The translations under genes were made by a program, and so were the position numbers. This document shows, piece by piece, positions 50,039-59,085 of a stretch of 64,000 nucleotides of DNA. The notes below the pieces were generated by a model, which was not told where the DNA came from, made no database searches, and saw only the letters and a program-made list of their open reading frames with translations. The stretch covers positions 105,506 through 169,505 of the forward strand of contig JAISYK010000006.1 in NCBI GenBank assembly GCA_031269945.1. The letters are read 5' to 3'. The stretch's first letter is position 1. Every line of letters starts with the position of its first letter. The stretch comes from Candidatus Endomicrobiellum calonymphae (GTDB lineage: Bacteria > Elusimicrobiota > Endomicrobiia > Endomicrobiales > Endomicrobiaceae).

Positions 50039-51016
50039 ATGAAGGCTTGGGATATTTTTTATAAAAATGTTTTTCAAAATAATTTTGTTGTGGCAAAAGA
50101 TAAAATTGTTTTGGCAGTCTCAGGAGGGACGGATTCTGTTTGCATGTTGCATATGTTTTGGCGACTTGCAAAGAAAATGAATATTGATTTTTTAGTAGTA
50201 AATTTTAACCATAACCTAAGGAGAGAGTCTTTAAAAGAGGCAAATGTTGTAAGAAATTTATCAATCAAACTTGGAATTAAATGTTTCCTTGAAAAGATAG
50301 ATGTGAAAGAGTATTCAAAAATTCATTCAGTTTCGGTTGAGACAGCTGGGAGGGAATTAAGATATTTAAGTCTTGAAAAAATTGCAAATAAGTGTAGATA
50401 TAATAAGATTGCTACTGCACATAATGCAAACGATAATGCCGAAACTGTGCTCATGTGGCTTTTGAGAGGAACTGGAAATTTTATAGGCATACCTCAAAGA
50501 AGAGAGTTAAAAAGGAATATTTCCGTAATACGACCGTTGCTTCCGATTAAAAAAAAATTGATTGAGGAATATGTTAAAAATCATAATCTCCAATTCTGTG
50601 TTGATAAGTCTAACTTTTTAAACATATATACTAGAAATAAAATAAGATTGTCACTTATACCTATTTTTGAAAAAATAAATCCTATGTTTGTGGAACATAT
50701 TTTTGACTTAACTTGTATACAGAATAGAGAAAATGGATATTTAAATAAGATTTCAACCAATTGCTTGAATAAATGCGTAAAGTTTTCCGGAGGAAGTAAA
50801 ATTTTCCTTGATTTGACGATGTTTTTGCAGTATAATAAAGCCATACAATTTAGAATTCTGAAAAGCGTGTTGCCTCAGTATAAGTATAACTCACATATTA
50901 ACTTTATAATGCATAAAATTTTGTCGTCAGATAAAACTGCCTTTAGGTTATCTTCCAACTGGGTTTTTAAAATGACGTCTAGAGAAGCTTGTTTTATTAA
51001 GAAGAGAAATTTGTAA
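50039..51016 (+). CDS. tilS: tRNA(Ile)-lysidine synthase
   Basis: Converts C34 of tRNA-Ile(CAU) to lysidine, so that AUA is read as isoleucine. 325 residues: PP-loop SGGTDS (28-33), TAHNANDNAETVLMWLLRGTG, and IRPLLPIKKK. It is shorter than the 430-470 residue form and lacks most of the C-terminal tRNA-binding domain, as in the short Aquifex type. It heads a conserved tilS-hpt-ftsH cluster. Confidence 0.93.
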   Translation: MKAWDIFYKNVFQNNFVVAKDKIVLAVSGGTDSVCMLHMFWRLAKKMNIDFLVVNFNHNLRRESLKEANVVRNLSIKLGIKCFLEKIDVKEYSKIHSVSVETAGRELRYLSLEKIANKCRYNKIATAHNANDNAETVLMWLLRGTGNFIGIPQRRELKRNISVIRPLLPIKKKLIEEYVKNHNLQFCVDKSNFLNIYTRNKIRLSLIPIFEKINPMFVEHIFDLTCIQNRENGYLNKISTNCLNKCVKFSGGSKIFLDLTMFLQYNKAIQFRILKSVLPQYKYNSHINFIMHKILSSDKTAFRLSSNWVFKMTSREACFIKKRNL

Positions 51017-51036
51017 AGAAGGGGGGAAAGACATAT

Positions 51037-51567
51037 ATGGATTTTCTTTTTTCTGAGAAATTAATACGGAAAAGAATTATTGAAGTTGCAGATCAAATAT
51101 CGTCTGATTATGAAGATAGAGAAGTATTAATTATCGGAGTTTTAAATGGTAGTTTTATTTTTTGTGCTGATATGGTGCGTAATTTAATAAATGTAAAGTT
51201 TAAAATGGACTTTATATCATTAAGCTTGTACTCTGGCACGCATTCAACAGAGAAAATGAAAATAGTTTCAAAATTTAAAGAAAATGTTACTGGGAAAAAC
51301 GTACTCATATTAGATGACGTTATTGAAACTGGCATGACGTTGAATTTTATAATTAAAGAAGTTATTTCAAAAAATCCTAAAAGTGTTAAAACATGTGTTT
51401 TGCTTGATAAAAGATGTATGCGTGAGAAGAATGTATTTGTTGAATATATTTGTTTAGAAATGGCTGCTAATATGGGCAATGATTTTGTTGTTGGTTATGG
51501 CTTAGATTATAATGGGTTTTTCAGAGGATTGCCTTATATATGCAAATTAAAGGAGCTTGTCAGATGA
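51037..51567 (+). CDS. hpt: Hypoxanthine phosphoribosyltransferase
   Basis: Salvages hypoxanthine/guanine to nucleotides with PRPP. 176 residues: an active-site loop region with SLYSGT, the PRPP-binding motif LILDDVIETGMTL, and DFVVGYGLDYN. The start is ATG after AAGGGGGGAAAG. The stop overlaps the ftsH start (ATGA). This tilS-hpt-ftsH order is widely conserved. Confidence 0.95.
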   Translation: MDFLFSEKLIRKRIIEVADQISSDYEDREVLIIGVLNGSFIFCADMVRNLINVKFKMDFISLSLYSGTHSTEKMKIVSKFKENVTGKNVLILDDVIETGMTLNFIIKEVISKNPKSVKTCVLLDKRCMREKNVFVEYICLEMAANMGNDFVVGYGLDYNGFFRGLPYICKLKELVR

Positions 51568-53474
51568 AAAAAAAAAATCCATGGTTTTTGTTTTTTTGGA
51601 TAATGGTATTTGTTATTATACTTATGATTTTCAACTCTATTAAACAAAGATCACAAGATTTTGAGCTTGAGTACTCTCAATTCAAACAGTATATAAGAAC
51701 AGGGAACGTATCGAAAGTTCTGGTTGGTTCAGAGTTTATTAAAGGATATTTTAGGGATAGTAATGGAATTTTGAGAAAATTTAAGACTGTTCCTATGGTT
51801 GATCCTAATCTTGTAAAGGATATGGAAGATAATAAGGTTCTTGAGTTTTCAGCTACGACAAAAAATGATTGGATTGGTCCTCTTTTATTAAACTGGGGTC
51901 CTATAGTTTTTATCCTTTTATTTGGGTTTTGGATGTTGCGAGGTATGAGCGGCGGGAGTAAGCGAGCTATTTCTTTTGGAAAAGCAAAAGCAAAACTTGC
52001 TGGGAAAAATAGCATTGTGAGAAAAATTACTTTTAAAGACGTTGCGGGTTGTTGTGAGGCCAAAGAGGAGCTTAAAGAAATAATAGAATTTTTAAAAAAC
52101 CCATCAAAATTTAAAAAACTTGGAGGAAAAATTCCTAAAGGTGTTTTGCTTTTCGGATCACCAGGAACAGGGAAAACATTACTTGCAAAGGCCGTTGCAG
52201 GTGAAGCTGATGTGCCGTTTTTTTCTTCAAGTGGCTCAGAATTTGTCGAAATGTTTGTAGGTGTTGGTGCCTCAAGAGTTAGGGACTTGTTTGAGCAAGG
52301 TAGAAAATCTGCACCGTGTTTATTATTTGTAGATGAAATTGACGCTGTTGGTAGACACAGATTTGCAGGTATAGGTGGGGGGCATGACGAAAGAGAGCAA
52401 ACGCTGAATCAACTTCTTGTTGAGATGGATGGGTTTGAAACTAAGGAAGGTGTAATTTTAATTGCCGCAACAAATAGACCGGATGTTTTGGACCCTGCAC
52501 TCTTAAGACCTGGGAGATTTGATAGACAGGTAGTTGTTCCAAGTCCAGACCTTAAAGATAGAGAAGAAATACTTGCTGTACATTCGCGAAAAATAAAATT
52601 CGGACGTGATATAAACTTAAATGTTATTGCAAGAAGAACTCCGGGCTTTGTTGGTGCAGATCTTGCTAATCTTATAAATGAAGCGGCTCTTCTTGCCGCT
52701 AGAAACAGTCAGGAAGTTGTGAGTATGAAAAATGTTGAAGAAGCAATAGATAGAGTTATCGCTGGACCTCAGAGAAAATCTCGTTTAATGTCTCACAAGG
52801 AAAAACAAATTATTGCTTATCATGAAGCAGGGCATGCTCTTGTTGCAAAGTTTATGCCGACGGCAGATCCTGTTCATAAAGTTTCTATAATGCCGCGTGG
52901 ATTCGCTTTAGGTTATACACTTCAGTTGCCAGAGAAGGATAGGTACTTATCTTCTAAAGCCGAATTATCGGATAGACTTGCAGTATATATTGGTGGTCGT
53001 ACTGCTGAAGAACTTGTGTTTTCAGAGGTTACTACAGGAGCTAGAGATGATATATCTAAAGCTACTAATATAGCTATGAAAATGGTTACAGAATTTGGTA
53101 TGAGTGATAAGATAGGTCCCATATCTTTGAAGGAGCAAGAGGAAGAAGTATTTTTGGGTAGAGATATTTCAAGAGATGTGAGACATTCTGGAAAAATTTC
53201 TGAACTTGTAGATGAGGAAGTTAAAAGTATTATAGATACGGCAAAAAGTAGAGCTTCTAAGATTATCAAAGGGAATATGGACATTCTTAATAAGATGGTG
53301 TACTATCTTCTCGAAAGAGAGAACTTAAGTGGGGAAGATATAAACAAAATAGTAAAAGGCGAAGAATTGGTTCCTTTGTTTGAAAATAATTTAAAAAACG
53401 AAGTGAGTGATGAAAAAGAAAATATAGTTGAAAAAAAAGTTACAGATGAGCAGGTTATAGAAAATAAAGTATAA
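51564..53474 (+). CDS. ftsH: ATP-dependent zinc metalloprotease FtsH
   Basis: Membrane-anchored AAA protease that degrades unneeded membrane and regulatory proteins. About 636 residues: N-terminal transmembrane helix ([17 protein letters not shown]), a periplasmic segment, a second helix ([13 protein letters not shown]), AAA module with Walker A GSPGTGKT and the SRH region, then M41 zinc site HEAGH in [12 protein letters not shown] 51564 with AAAGGAG at 51549 is preferred over 51540. The acidic tail is long. It is followed by folE and folP. Confidence 0.97.
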   Translation: MKKKNPWFLFFWIMVFVIILMIFNSIKQRSQDFELEYSQFKQYIRTGNVSKVLVGSEFIKGYFRDSNGILRKFKTVPMVDPNLVKDMEDNKVLEFSATTKNDWIGPLLLNWGPIVFILLFGFWMLRGMSGGSKRAISFGKAKAKLAGKNSIVRKITFKDVAGCCEAKEELKEIIEFLKNPSKFKKLGGKIPKGVLLFGSPGTGKTLLAKAVAGEADVPFFSSSGSEFVEMFVGVGASRVRDLFEQGRKSAPCLLFVDEIDAVGRHRFAGIGGGHDEREQTLNQLLVEMDGFETKEGVILIAATNRPDVLDPALLRPGRFDRQVVVPSPDLKDREEILAVHSRKIKFGRDINLNVIARRTPGFVGADLANLINEAALLAARNSQEVVSMKNVEEAIDRVIAGPQRKSRLMSHKEKQIIAYHEAGHALVAKFMPTADPVHKVSIMPRGFALGYTLQLPEKDRYLSSKAELSDRLAVYIGGRTAEELVFSEVTTGARDDISKATNIAMKMVTEFGMSDKIGPISLKEQEEEVFLGRDISRDVRHSGKISELVDEEVKSIIDTAKSRASKIIKGNMDILNKMVYYLLERENLSGEDINKIVKGEELVPLFENNLKNEVSDEKENIVEKKVTDEQVIENKV

Positions 53475-53526
53475 GCCAAGAATATTTAATTTTAATAGAG
53501 AAAAGGCTCAGAAAGCTATAAGGCTT

Positions 53527-54051
53527 TTGCTTGAGTCTTTTGGCGAAGAGCTAGAGAGAGAGGGTCTTAAGTGCACTCCTGAGAGAGTGGCGGACTTTTA
53601 TAAAGAAGTTCTGTCAGGTGGTGAAGTTGATCCTTCGGAACTTATTTCGGCGCACTATGCAACAGAAAATCATGAAGAAATAGTTCTAGTTAAAGATATT
53701 TCATTTTACTCTATATGTGAGCACCATTTGCTTCCTTTTTTTGGTCGAGTAAATGTGGCATACATACCAAAAAAGGACAGAATAATCGGTATATCAAAAA
53801 TTATAAAACTTGTTGAGATTTTTGCGAGTAGGTTGCAGCTTCAGGAAAGACTTATAAAAGGAATTGCAGATACTGTGATGCAGTGTGTAAAACCGCATGG
53901 TGTTATGGTTGTTATTGAGGCGGAACATTTATGTATGACTATGAGGGGTGTTAAGAAGCCTGGTTCAAAGGTTATTACTTCTGCTATGCGTGGGGTATTT
54001 TTAAAAGATGTAAGAACTCGTTCTGAGGTGATGTCATTGTTGAAAGTGTGA
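53527..54051 (+). CDS. folE: GTP cyclohydrolase I
   Basis: Opens the GTP ring, first step of tetrahydrofolate synthesis. The zinc cysteine and histidine lie in SICEHHLLPFFG, and HLCMTMRGVKKPGS is present. Homology continues upstream of TTG 53527: the frame reads FNFNREKAQKAIRLLLESFG, the expected first helix, back to about 53464, where a stop (53458-53460) closes it. No ATG, GTG or TTG lies between, so the true start is either TTG 53527 (losing about 20 conserved residues) or a rare codon such as ATA or ATT upstream. Followed by folP 87 nt later. Confidence 0.9.
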   Translation: MLESFGEELEREGLKCTPERVADFYKEVLSGGEVDPSELISAHYATENHEEIVLVKDISFYSICEHHLLPFFGRVNVAYIPKKDRIIGISKIIKLVEIFASRLQLQERLIKGIADTVMQCVKPHGVMVVIEAEHLCMTMRGVKKPGSKVITSAMRGVFLKDVRTRSEVMSLLKV

Positions 54052-54138
54052 AAAATGATATTTAGGTTTTGTGGAAGAATTTCATAAACATCACATCGTA
54101 TCATAAGTTCGATTTCAAAGTTGTTGTTGAATGAATAA

Positions 54139-55314
54139 ATGATTATAAGAGAAGCAATTGTTAATAATTTTGGCGATATTTTAAAACTTGTTAAAAGTGT
54201 TGGATGTAGTTTTAGTGTACACAGGTCGCTTGCAGAAAAGGGATCTATTAAGCCAATAATTATTGAAAAAATAGATAATAGAGCAGCAAATATTTTGAAG
54301 CAAGAAGCTATTTCTGTTGGTGCAGATTCTGTGGTAAGTGAAGACGTTGGTAAGTTTAAGTATGGTATATCTAATACAATTTTATTTGCTACTATAAGTC
54401 AGATTAGAAAGTTAATAAGCAAACTCGAATTGCAATTGTTTGGGTTAAAAGAGATTTCTTTAGAGCTCGATAGGATATTGAGTGAGAAAAAAGTTTTTAA
54501 ATATGGAGAGAGATGTCTTAATTTATCTGGCCCTCCTGTTGTTATGGGTATTATAAATATGGATCCTGACTCTTTTTCAGGAGATGGATTTATAGATTCT
54601 GATAAAGCACTTAGGCGGGCTATTGAGTTTGAGAAATTTGGTGCTAAGATAATAGATATAGGTGCGGAATCTTCTAGACCAGGATCCGAATTCGTTGATG
54701 CAGAAACAGAAATAAAGAGATTGCTTCCTGCTCTAAAAAAAATAAGGAAAGATGTTCGTATTCCTATTTCTGTGGATACTTACAAATATGAGACAGCAAA
54801 AGTAGCTCTTAACGAAGGTGCAGATATAGTAAATGATATTTTTGCTTTGAGGAAAGGTGGAGAGAAGTTAACGAAGCTTGTTGCAGATACTAAAGCAGGT
54901 TTAATACTTATGCATATGAAAGGCATACCTAAAAATATGCAAGCATTTCCGTACTATGAAAACTGTACGTCTGAGGTGTATGAATTTCTTGTAGAGCGTA
55001 AAAAGTATGCAATTAGTTTTGGTGTTACTGAAGAACGCATTGCAGTTGATCCAGGGCCAGGTTTTGGAAAAAGTTTGGAACACAACATTGAGTTGATAAA
55101 AAATATAAGTGTTTTTTCTAGTATTGGTGTGGTTGTAGGTGCGGTATCTAGGAAAAAATTTATAAAATCCATTGCCGGTGATGACGCAGATAAAACGGCT
55201 TTTATTGTTACAAATTTTCTTACGGCGCTTTCAGGTGCCGATATCTTAAGAGTTCATGACGTAAAAGAAACAATAAATGTTTTAAAAATAGTTGAAATTT
55301 TCCAGAGACTATAA
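54139..55314 (+). CDS. folP: Dihydropteroate synthase with an N-terminal extension
   Basis: Joins the pterin pyrophosphate with p-aminobenzoate. 391 residues, about 115 longer than typical DHPS at the N-terminus. The catalytic barrel begins near residue 130: GIINMDPDSFSGDG (a T-to-D variant of the usual NVTPDSF), DIGAESSRPGS, SVDTYKYETA, LILMHMKGIP, DPGPGFGK and RVHDVKE. The N-terminal domain of mixed helices and strands occurs in some clostridial and other DHPS enzymes and has no assigned role. The stop overlaps the ATG of the cdaA remnant (TAATG). Confidence 0.93.
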   Translation: MIIREAIVNNFGDILKLVKSVGCSFSVHRSLAEKGSIKPIIIEKIDNRAANILKQEAISVGADSVVSEDVGKFKYGISNTILFATISQIRKLISKLELQLFGLKEISLELDRILSEKKVFKYGERCLNLSGPPVVMGIINMDPDSFSGDGFIDSDKALRRAIEFEKFGAKIIDIGAESSRPGSEFVDAETEIKRLLPALKKIRKDVRIPISVDTYKYETAKVALNEGADIVNDIFALRKGGEKLTKLVADTKAGLILMHMKGIPKNMQAFPYYENCTSEVYEFLVERKKYAISFGVTEERIAVDPGPGFGKSLEHNIELIKNISVFSSIGVVVGAVSRKKFIKSIAGDDADKTAFIVTNFLTALSGADILRVHDVKETINVLKIVEIFQRL

Positions 55315-56092
55315 TGAAAACTTTATCTAAGTGTACGAGTCTAAATAATGTTTACAACCAATATATAGCTAGTTTTCTTGATATTGTTGTACTTGCGATA
55401 GTGTTTTATAAGACTATTCTTGTTATTAAGAAAACTAGGGCGATACAAAAATGATCTTTGGGGGTATTTATAATTTTATTTTTTACGATAATTGCTAAGT
55501 TCCTACGTTTAAAAACATTATTGTGGATTTTGGAAAATTTTTAGCTTGCTGCGGTCATGATCTTTTCTGTTGTATTTCAAGTTGAAATCCGAAATATATT
55601 GGCTCAAATTGGTGGGCATATTTATGGATTTAGATTAGAAGTTAAAGATTCTTGTGTAACCGAAATTATCGAAGCTGTAGAAGATTTAAGCGTATCTATG
55701 ACAGGCGGTCTTATATCTGTGGAGAATGAAGTGGGTTTGAAAAGTTTCGCAGAAGCTGGAATATTTTTAAATGCGAATATTTCAAAAAAACTGTTACTTT
55801 AGATTTTTAAAAATAAATCTGCTCCTTTGCATGACGGAACTGTAATAATATTTAACGATAAAATTTTATCTGCTGGATGCTTACTCCCTTTGAGTCGCAC
55901 TAATACAAAGATTTTTGGAACTAGACACGGAGCATCCCTCGGTTTAAGCCGGAATTAACGGACGCAGTTACAATTGTCGTTTCTGAAGAAACTGGGCAGA
56001 TATCTGTCGCTTATAAGGGGAAGCTAAAGACAAGTATATCACTTTTAGAACTTAGAGAAGTGATTAATAGTAATGGTGGGTTTTTGAAATAA
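55314..56092 (+). pseudogene. cdaA: Inactivated diadenylate cyclase CdaA (DAC domain)
   Basis: From ATG 55314 the frame shows an N-terminal membrane region typical of CdaA (DIVVLAIVFYKTILVIKKTRA, split by a TGA), then FQVEIRNILAQIGGH (normally FQPELR.AL..LG), SMTGGLISVENEVGL, SAPLHDGTVII (DGA motif), GTRHGASLGLS, and after a frameshift VSEETGQISVAYKGKL up to the TAA at 56090-56092. Three in-frame stops and at least one shift destroy it. The intact enzyme makes cyclic di-AMP. It overlaps folP and is followed by a truncated ybbR and pdxJ. Confidence 0.9.
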
Positions 56093-56094
56093 AA

Positions 56095-56184
56095 ATGAAA
56101 AAATTATATACAAAAATTAGGAAAGATTGGTTTCTTAAGTTAATTGCTTTAGGATTTGCTTTTTTTTTCTTGGTTAGTAATTGA
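56095..56184 (+). pseudogene. ybbR: N-terminal stub of a YbbR/CdaR-type protein
   Basis: A 29-codon frame begins MKKLYTKIRKDWFLKL and continues with IALGFAFFFLV before TGA. This membrane anchor, starting right after cdaA, matches the N-terminus of YbbR (CdaR), the CdaA regulator normally encoded next. The body of the protein is deleted; the bases to 56269 have no recognisable coding content. Confidence 0.5.
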
Positions 56185-56269
56185 CATGAAATAAATTAAA
56201 AAAGAATGATTCATCTTTTTTAATTTAGTAAGAAGTTTAATGTAAAAGAAAGGAAATGTGCATAGTAAA

Positions 56270-56889
56270 ATGGAAAAATTTGGAATAAATATAGATCCGT
56301 GTAGCTCTACGATAAGTACGCGCGAAGATAAAAAATTCCCCTTCACTCTCATTGAAGCTGCAATGTGATTTGCGAGAAGAGTGGGCAAGGATCAGATACA
56401 GATAGTATAAAAAATCATACACTTGAGAGAAGATTGTCAGTATATTCGAGTCAAATAATATGTTTATGACTTAAAAAGATTGTTAACACAAAATTGAGTT
56501 TTGAGGCGATTGTAAGAAAGAAATATCTGGGGCAGCTTTGCTTTAAGTCTGGGACAAGGTTTTGTGTGCATGAGAATGTGTGAAATTTTTTAAATAAAGC
56601 AGAATTGGTAGTGTTTAATTTGGAGAAGGACTAGGAATAATTTTTGAAGCATCACAAGAATAAATAAAGCAAGACTTTTTTGTAAATGCTCTGGCCAGCA
56701 GACAGATATGGACTGGATTATAGTGATATAAAAGAATTTTGTGGAGTTTTTTCTAGTATAAACGGATTTAGTATACATTTCTTACTCGTTACGGAATCTA
56801 TGTTTACTGATCTTGAAGTTGTCGTAAAAAATATTGGAAGACTTATTAGTGAGAATTTAAATACATGTGTGGAATTGTTGGGTATATAG
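56270..56889 (+). pseudogene. pdxJ: Decayed pyridoxine 5'-phosphate synthase PdxJ
   Basis: The ATG frame reads MEKFGINIDPCSSTI and TREDKKFPFTLIEAAM (family: LGVNIDHVATLR…P.EAA), then HLREDCQYIR (family HLREDRRHI), and after a heavily damaged centre LDYSDIKEFCGVFSSINGF with DLEVVVKNIGRLIS, the C-terminal part. At least eight stops or shifts. PdxJ makes pyridoxine phosphate with PdxA in de novo vitamin B6 synthesis. The decay agrees in order with the pdxJ-acpS neighbourhood seen in other bacteria. The last 25 bases overlap the glmS start. Confidence 0.85.
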
Positions 56890-58694
56890 GAAAAAGAAAT
56901 AGCGTGGATGTAGTGTTATATGGTTTAGGAAAACTCGAATATAGAGGATATGATTCTTCTGGTATTGCTGTTGTTGTTGATAAAAAATTACAGATAAGGA
57001 AAAAAGTCGGTAGGCTTTATAATCTAAAATCAGATGTTTTGAAAGATCATATAATTGCGAATGTAGGACTAGGACATACTCGCTGGGCAACGCATGGGAA
57101 ACCATCTGAAATAAATGCTCATCCACATGTAGATTCCGCAGAAAGTATAGTTATTGTTCACAATGGTATAGTGGAAAATTATGTTAAGCTGCGAAGTGAA
57201 CTTTTAAAATTCGGTCAGGAATTTAAATCTGAGACTGATAGTGAAGTTATAGTGCATCTCATAAAAAGAAATTACAAAAGTAGTTTGTTTCGTGCTGTTC
57301 AGGGAGTCTTGAGTGAAATTAAGGGTTCTTATGCATTGGGAGTATTGTGTAAATATGAGCCTGATAAGATAGTGTGTGCAAGACAGGATGCTCCTTTAGT
57401 TATAGGTATTGGTAAAGGAGAAAATTTTGTAGCATCTGATGTTACAGCCTTACTTCCTTACACTAGGAATATGATTTTTCTTGAGGATGGAGATGTTGCT
57501 GAAATTACGTCAGAAAAAGTGATTGTGAGAGATATTGAAGGCAATATGAAAAATAGAGAAATAAGGAACATACAGTGGAGTGCTACTCAAACTAAGAAAG
57601 ACGGTTATAAGCACTTTATGTTAAAGGAGATATTTGAGCAACCTCAAACGCTAAAAGAAACTTTAAGATGTAGAATTTATCCGAGTGAAGGTAGGGTTCG
57701 CATCGAGGGGATTGAATTCAAAGATGAAGATATTAAAAATATCTCGAATATTCATATTGTAGCTTGTGGGACATCGTATCATGCAGGATTGGTATCTAAA
57801 TTTTTATTTGAGAATTTTACAGAAGTACCGACTGAAGTTGATATTGCCTCAGAGTTTAGATATGGGAATCCTATTTTGAATGAAAAAAGTTTGGTTATAC
57901 TTGTTTCGCAATCTGGCGAAACTGCAGATACTTTAGCAGCTTTAAAACTAGCAAAAAGTAAAAATTGTATGACGCTTGCGGTGTGCAATGTTGTAGGTTC
58001 AAGTATTAGTCGTGAGGCTGAATACGTGATTTACACTCGCTGTGGTCCTGAAATAGGTGTGGCATCGACAAAAACTTTTACGAGTCAACTTGCTATTCTT
58101 TATATGCTTGCTTTTGATTGGGCTAATAAAAAAGGGAAGCTTGCAGAGAAAAAGTTAAAAGAATATCTGAATGAATTATATGAAATTCCGTTAAAAATCA
58201 GTAAGTTTTTGAATAATATTAAACTGCTTAAAGATATTGCAAAAGTATTTGTAAATAAAAGAGACTTTTTGTATGTGGGCAGACATGTAAATTATCCTGT
58301 TGCGCTAGAAGGTGCATTAAAACTGAAAGAAATTTCATATATTCATGCTGAAGGTTATGCCGCTGGGGAAATGAAACATGGGCCGATAGCCTTGATTGAT
58401 GAATCTATGCCTGTAGTTGCAATAGCTGTTAAAAGTAGAGTTTATGAAAAAATAATTTCAAATATAGAAGAAGCTAAATCTAGAGGAGGAACTATTGTGG
58501 CTTTAGCAAGTGAATGTGACGAAGAAATTGTAACTAAAAGCGATTACATAATTTATGTGCCCAAGGTTAATGAATTTATGTCTCCGTTTGTGACGGTAGT
58601 TCCATTACAGCTTTTAGCTTATTATGTTGCGGTTCTTCTTGGTTGTGATGTGGATCAGCCAAGAAATCTTGCTAAGTCTGTTACAGTTGAGTAG
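56865..58694 (+). CDS. glmS: Glutamine--fructose-6-phosphate aminotransferase
   Basis: Makes glucosamine-6-phosphate, entry to UDP-GlcNAc. 609 residues, normal length: N-terminal glutaminase starts MCGIVGYIG (Cys2 nucleophile), with TRWATHGKPSE and HNGIVENY; two SIS domains follow with ACGTSYHAG, SQSGETADTL, and the C-terminal YAAGEMKHGPIALI and SVTVE end. No clear ribosome binding site is visible: the start lies inside the end of the pdxJ remnant. It is followed by acpS and nnrD. Confidence 0.97.
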   Translation: MCGIVGYIGKRNSVDVVLYGLGKLEYRGYDSSGIAVVVDKKLQIRKKVGRLYNLKSDVLKDHIIANVGLGHTRWATHGKPSEINAHPHVDSAESIVIVHNGIVENYVKLRSELLKFGQEFKSETDSEVIVHLIKRNYKSSLFRAVQGVLSEIKGSYALGVLCKYEPDKIVCARQDAPLVIGIGKGENFVASDVTALLPYTRNMIFLEDGDVAEITSEKVIVRDIEGNMKNREIRNIQWSATQTKKDGYKHFMLKEIFEQPQTLKETLRCRIYPSEGRVRIEGIEFKDEDIKNISNIHIVACGTSYHAGLVSKFLFENFTEVPTEVDIASEFRYGNPILNEKSLVILVSQSGETADTLAALKLAKSKNCMTLAVCNVVGSSISREAEYVIYTRCGPEIGVASTKTFTSQLAILYMLAFDWANKKGKLAEKKLKEYLNELYEIPLKISKFLNNIKLLKDIAKVFVNKRDFLYVGRHVNYPVALEGALKLKEISYIHAEGYAAGEMKHGPIALIDESMPVVAIAVKSRVYEKIISNIEEAKSRGGTIVALASECDEEIVTKSDYIIYVPKVNEFMSPFVTVVPLQLLAYYVAVLLGCDVDQPRNLAKSVTVE

Positions 58695-58741
58695 TTTTAT
58701 TGCGTTTTATCCTTTTTTGAGAATAAACGTAAGGAATAAAA

Positions 58742-59077
58742 ATGAATGTAGGTGTTGACATTGAAGAAGTTGAGAGATTTGCAGAACGTATGAGAGATGA
58801 AAAATGTTTGGAGAGAATTTTTTCAAATGAAGAAATCTCGTATTCGGTCACTAAGAAGAACTCTTTACAGCATTTGGCTGCTCGTTTTGCAGCTAAGGAA
58901 GCTGTTTGGAAAGCATTAAGCTCAAAAAATAAAAAATTTGTTATTACCGATATCTCAATTAGAAACAATAAAGCTGGTAAACCTCATGTTTATATTAGAA
59001 ATAAAAGATATAAAAAGATAGACATTTCACTGTCACATACAACCAAATATGTTGTTGCGTTTGCAATTGTTTTTTAA
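58742..59077 (+). CDS. acpS: Holo-[acyl-carrier-protein] synthase
   Basis: Transfers phosphopantetheine from CoA to ACP. 111 residues: GVDIEEVERF (metal Asp), FSNEEISYS, and RFAAKEAVWKAL (signature), then DISLSHTTKYVVAFAIVF. It lies between glmS and nnrD, close to its partner genes in related bacteria. Confidence 0.95.
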   Translation: MNVGVDIEEVERFAERMRDEKCLERIFSNEEISYSVTKKNSLQHLAARFAAKEAVWKALSSKNKKFVITDISIRNNKAGKPHVYIRNKRYKKIDISLSHTTKYVVAFAIVF

Positions 59078-59085
59078 GATATTTG

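Noticed and set aside
56270..56420. First read as a glmM (phosphoglucosamine mutase) remnant because of its place after cdaA-ybbR
   Set aside because: The order NID, FPFTLIEAA, HLRED and a C-terminal segment beginning DYSDIKEF fits PdxJ far better; the GlmM catalytic serine region is absent.
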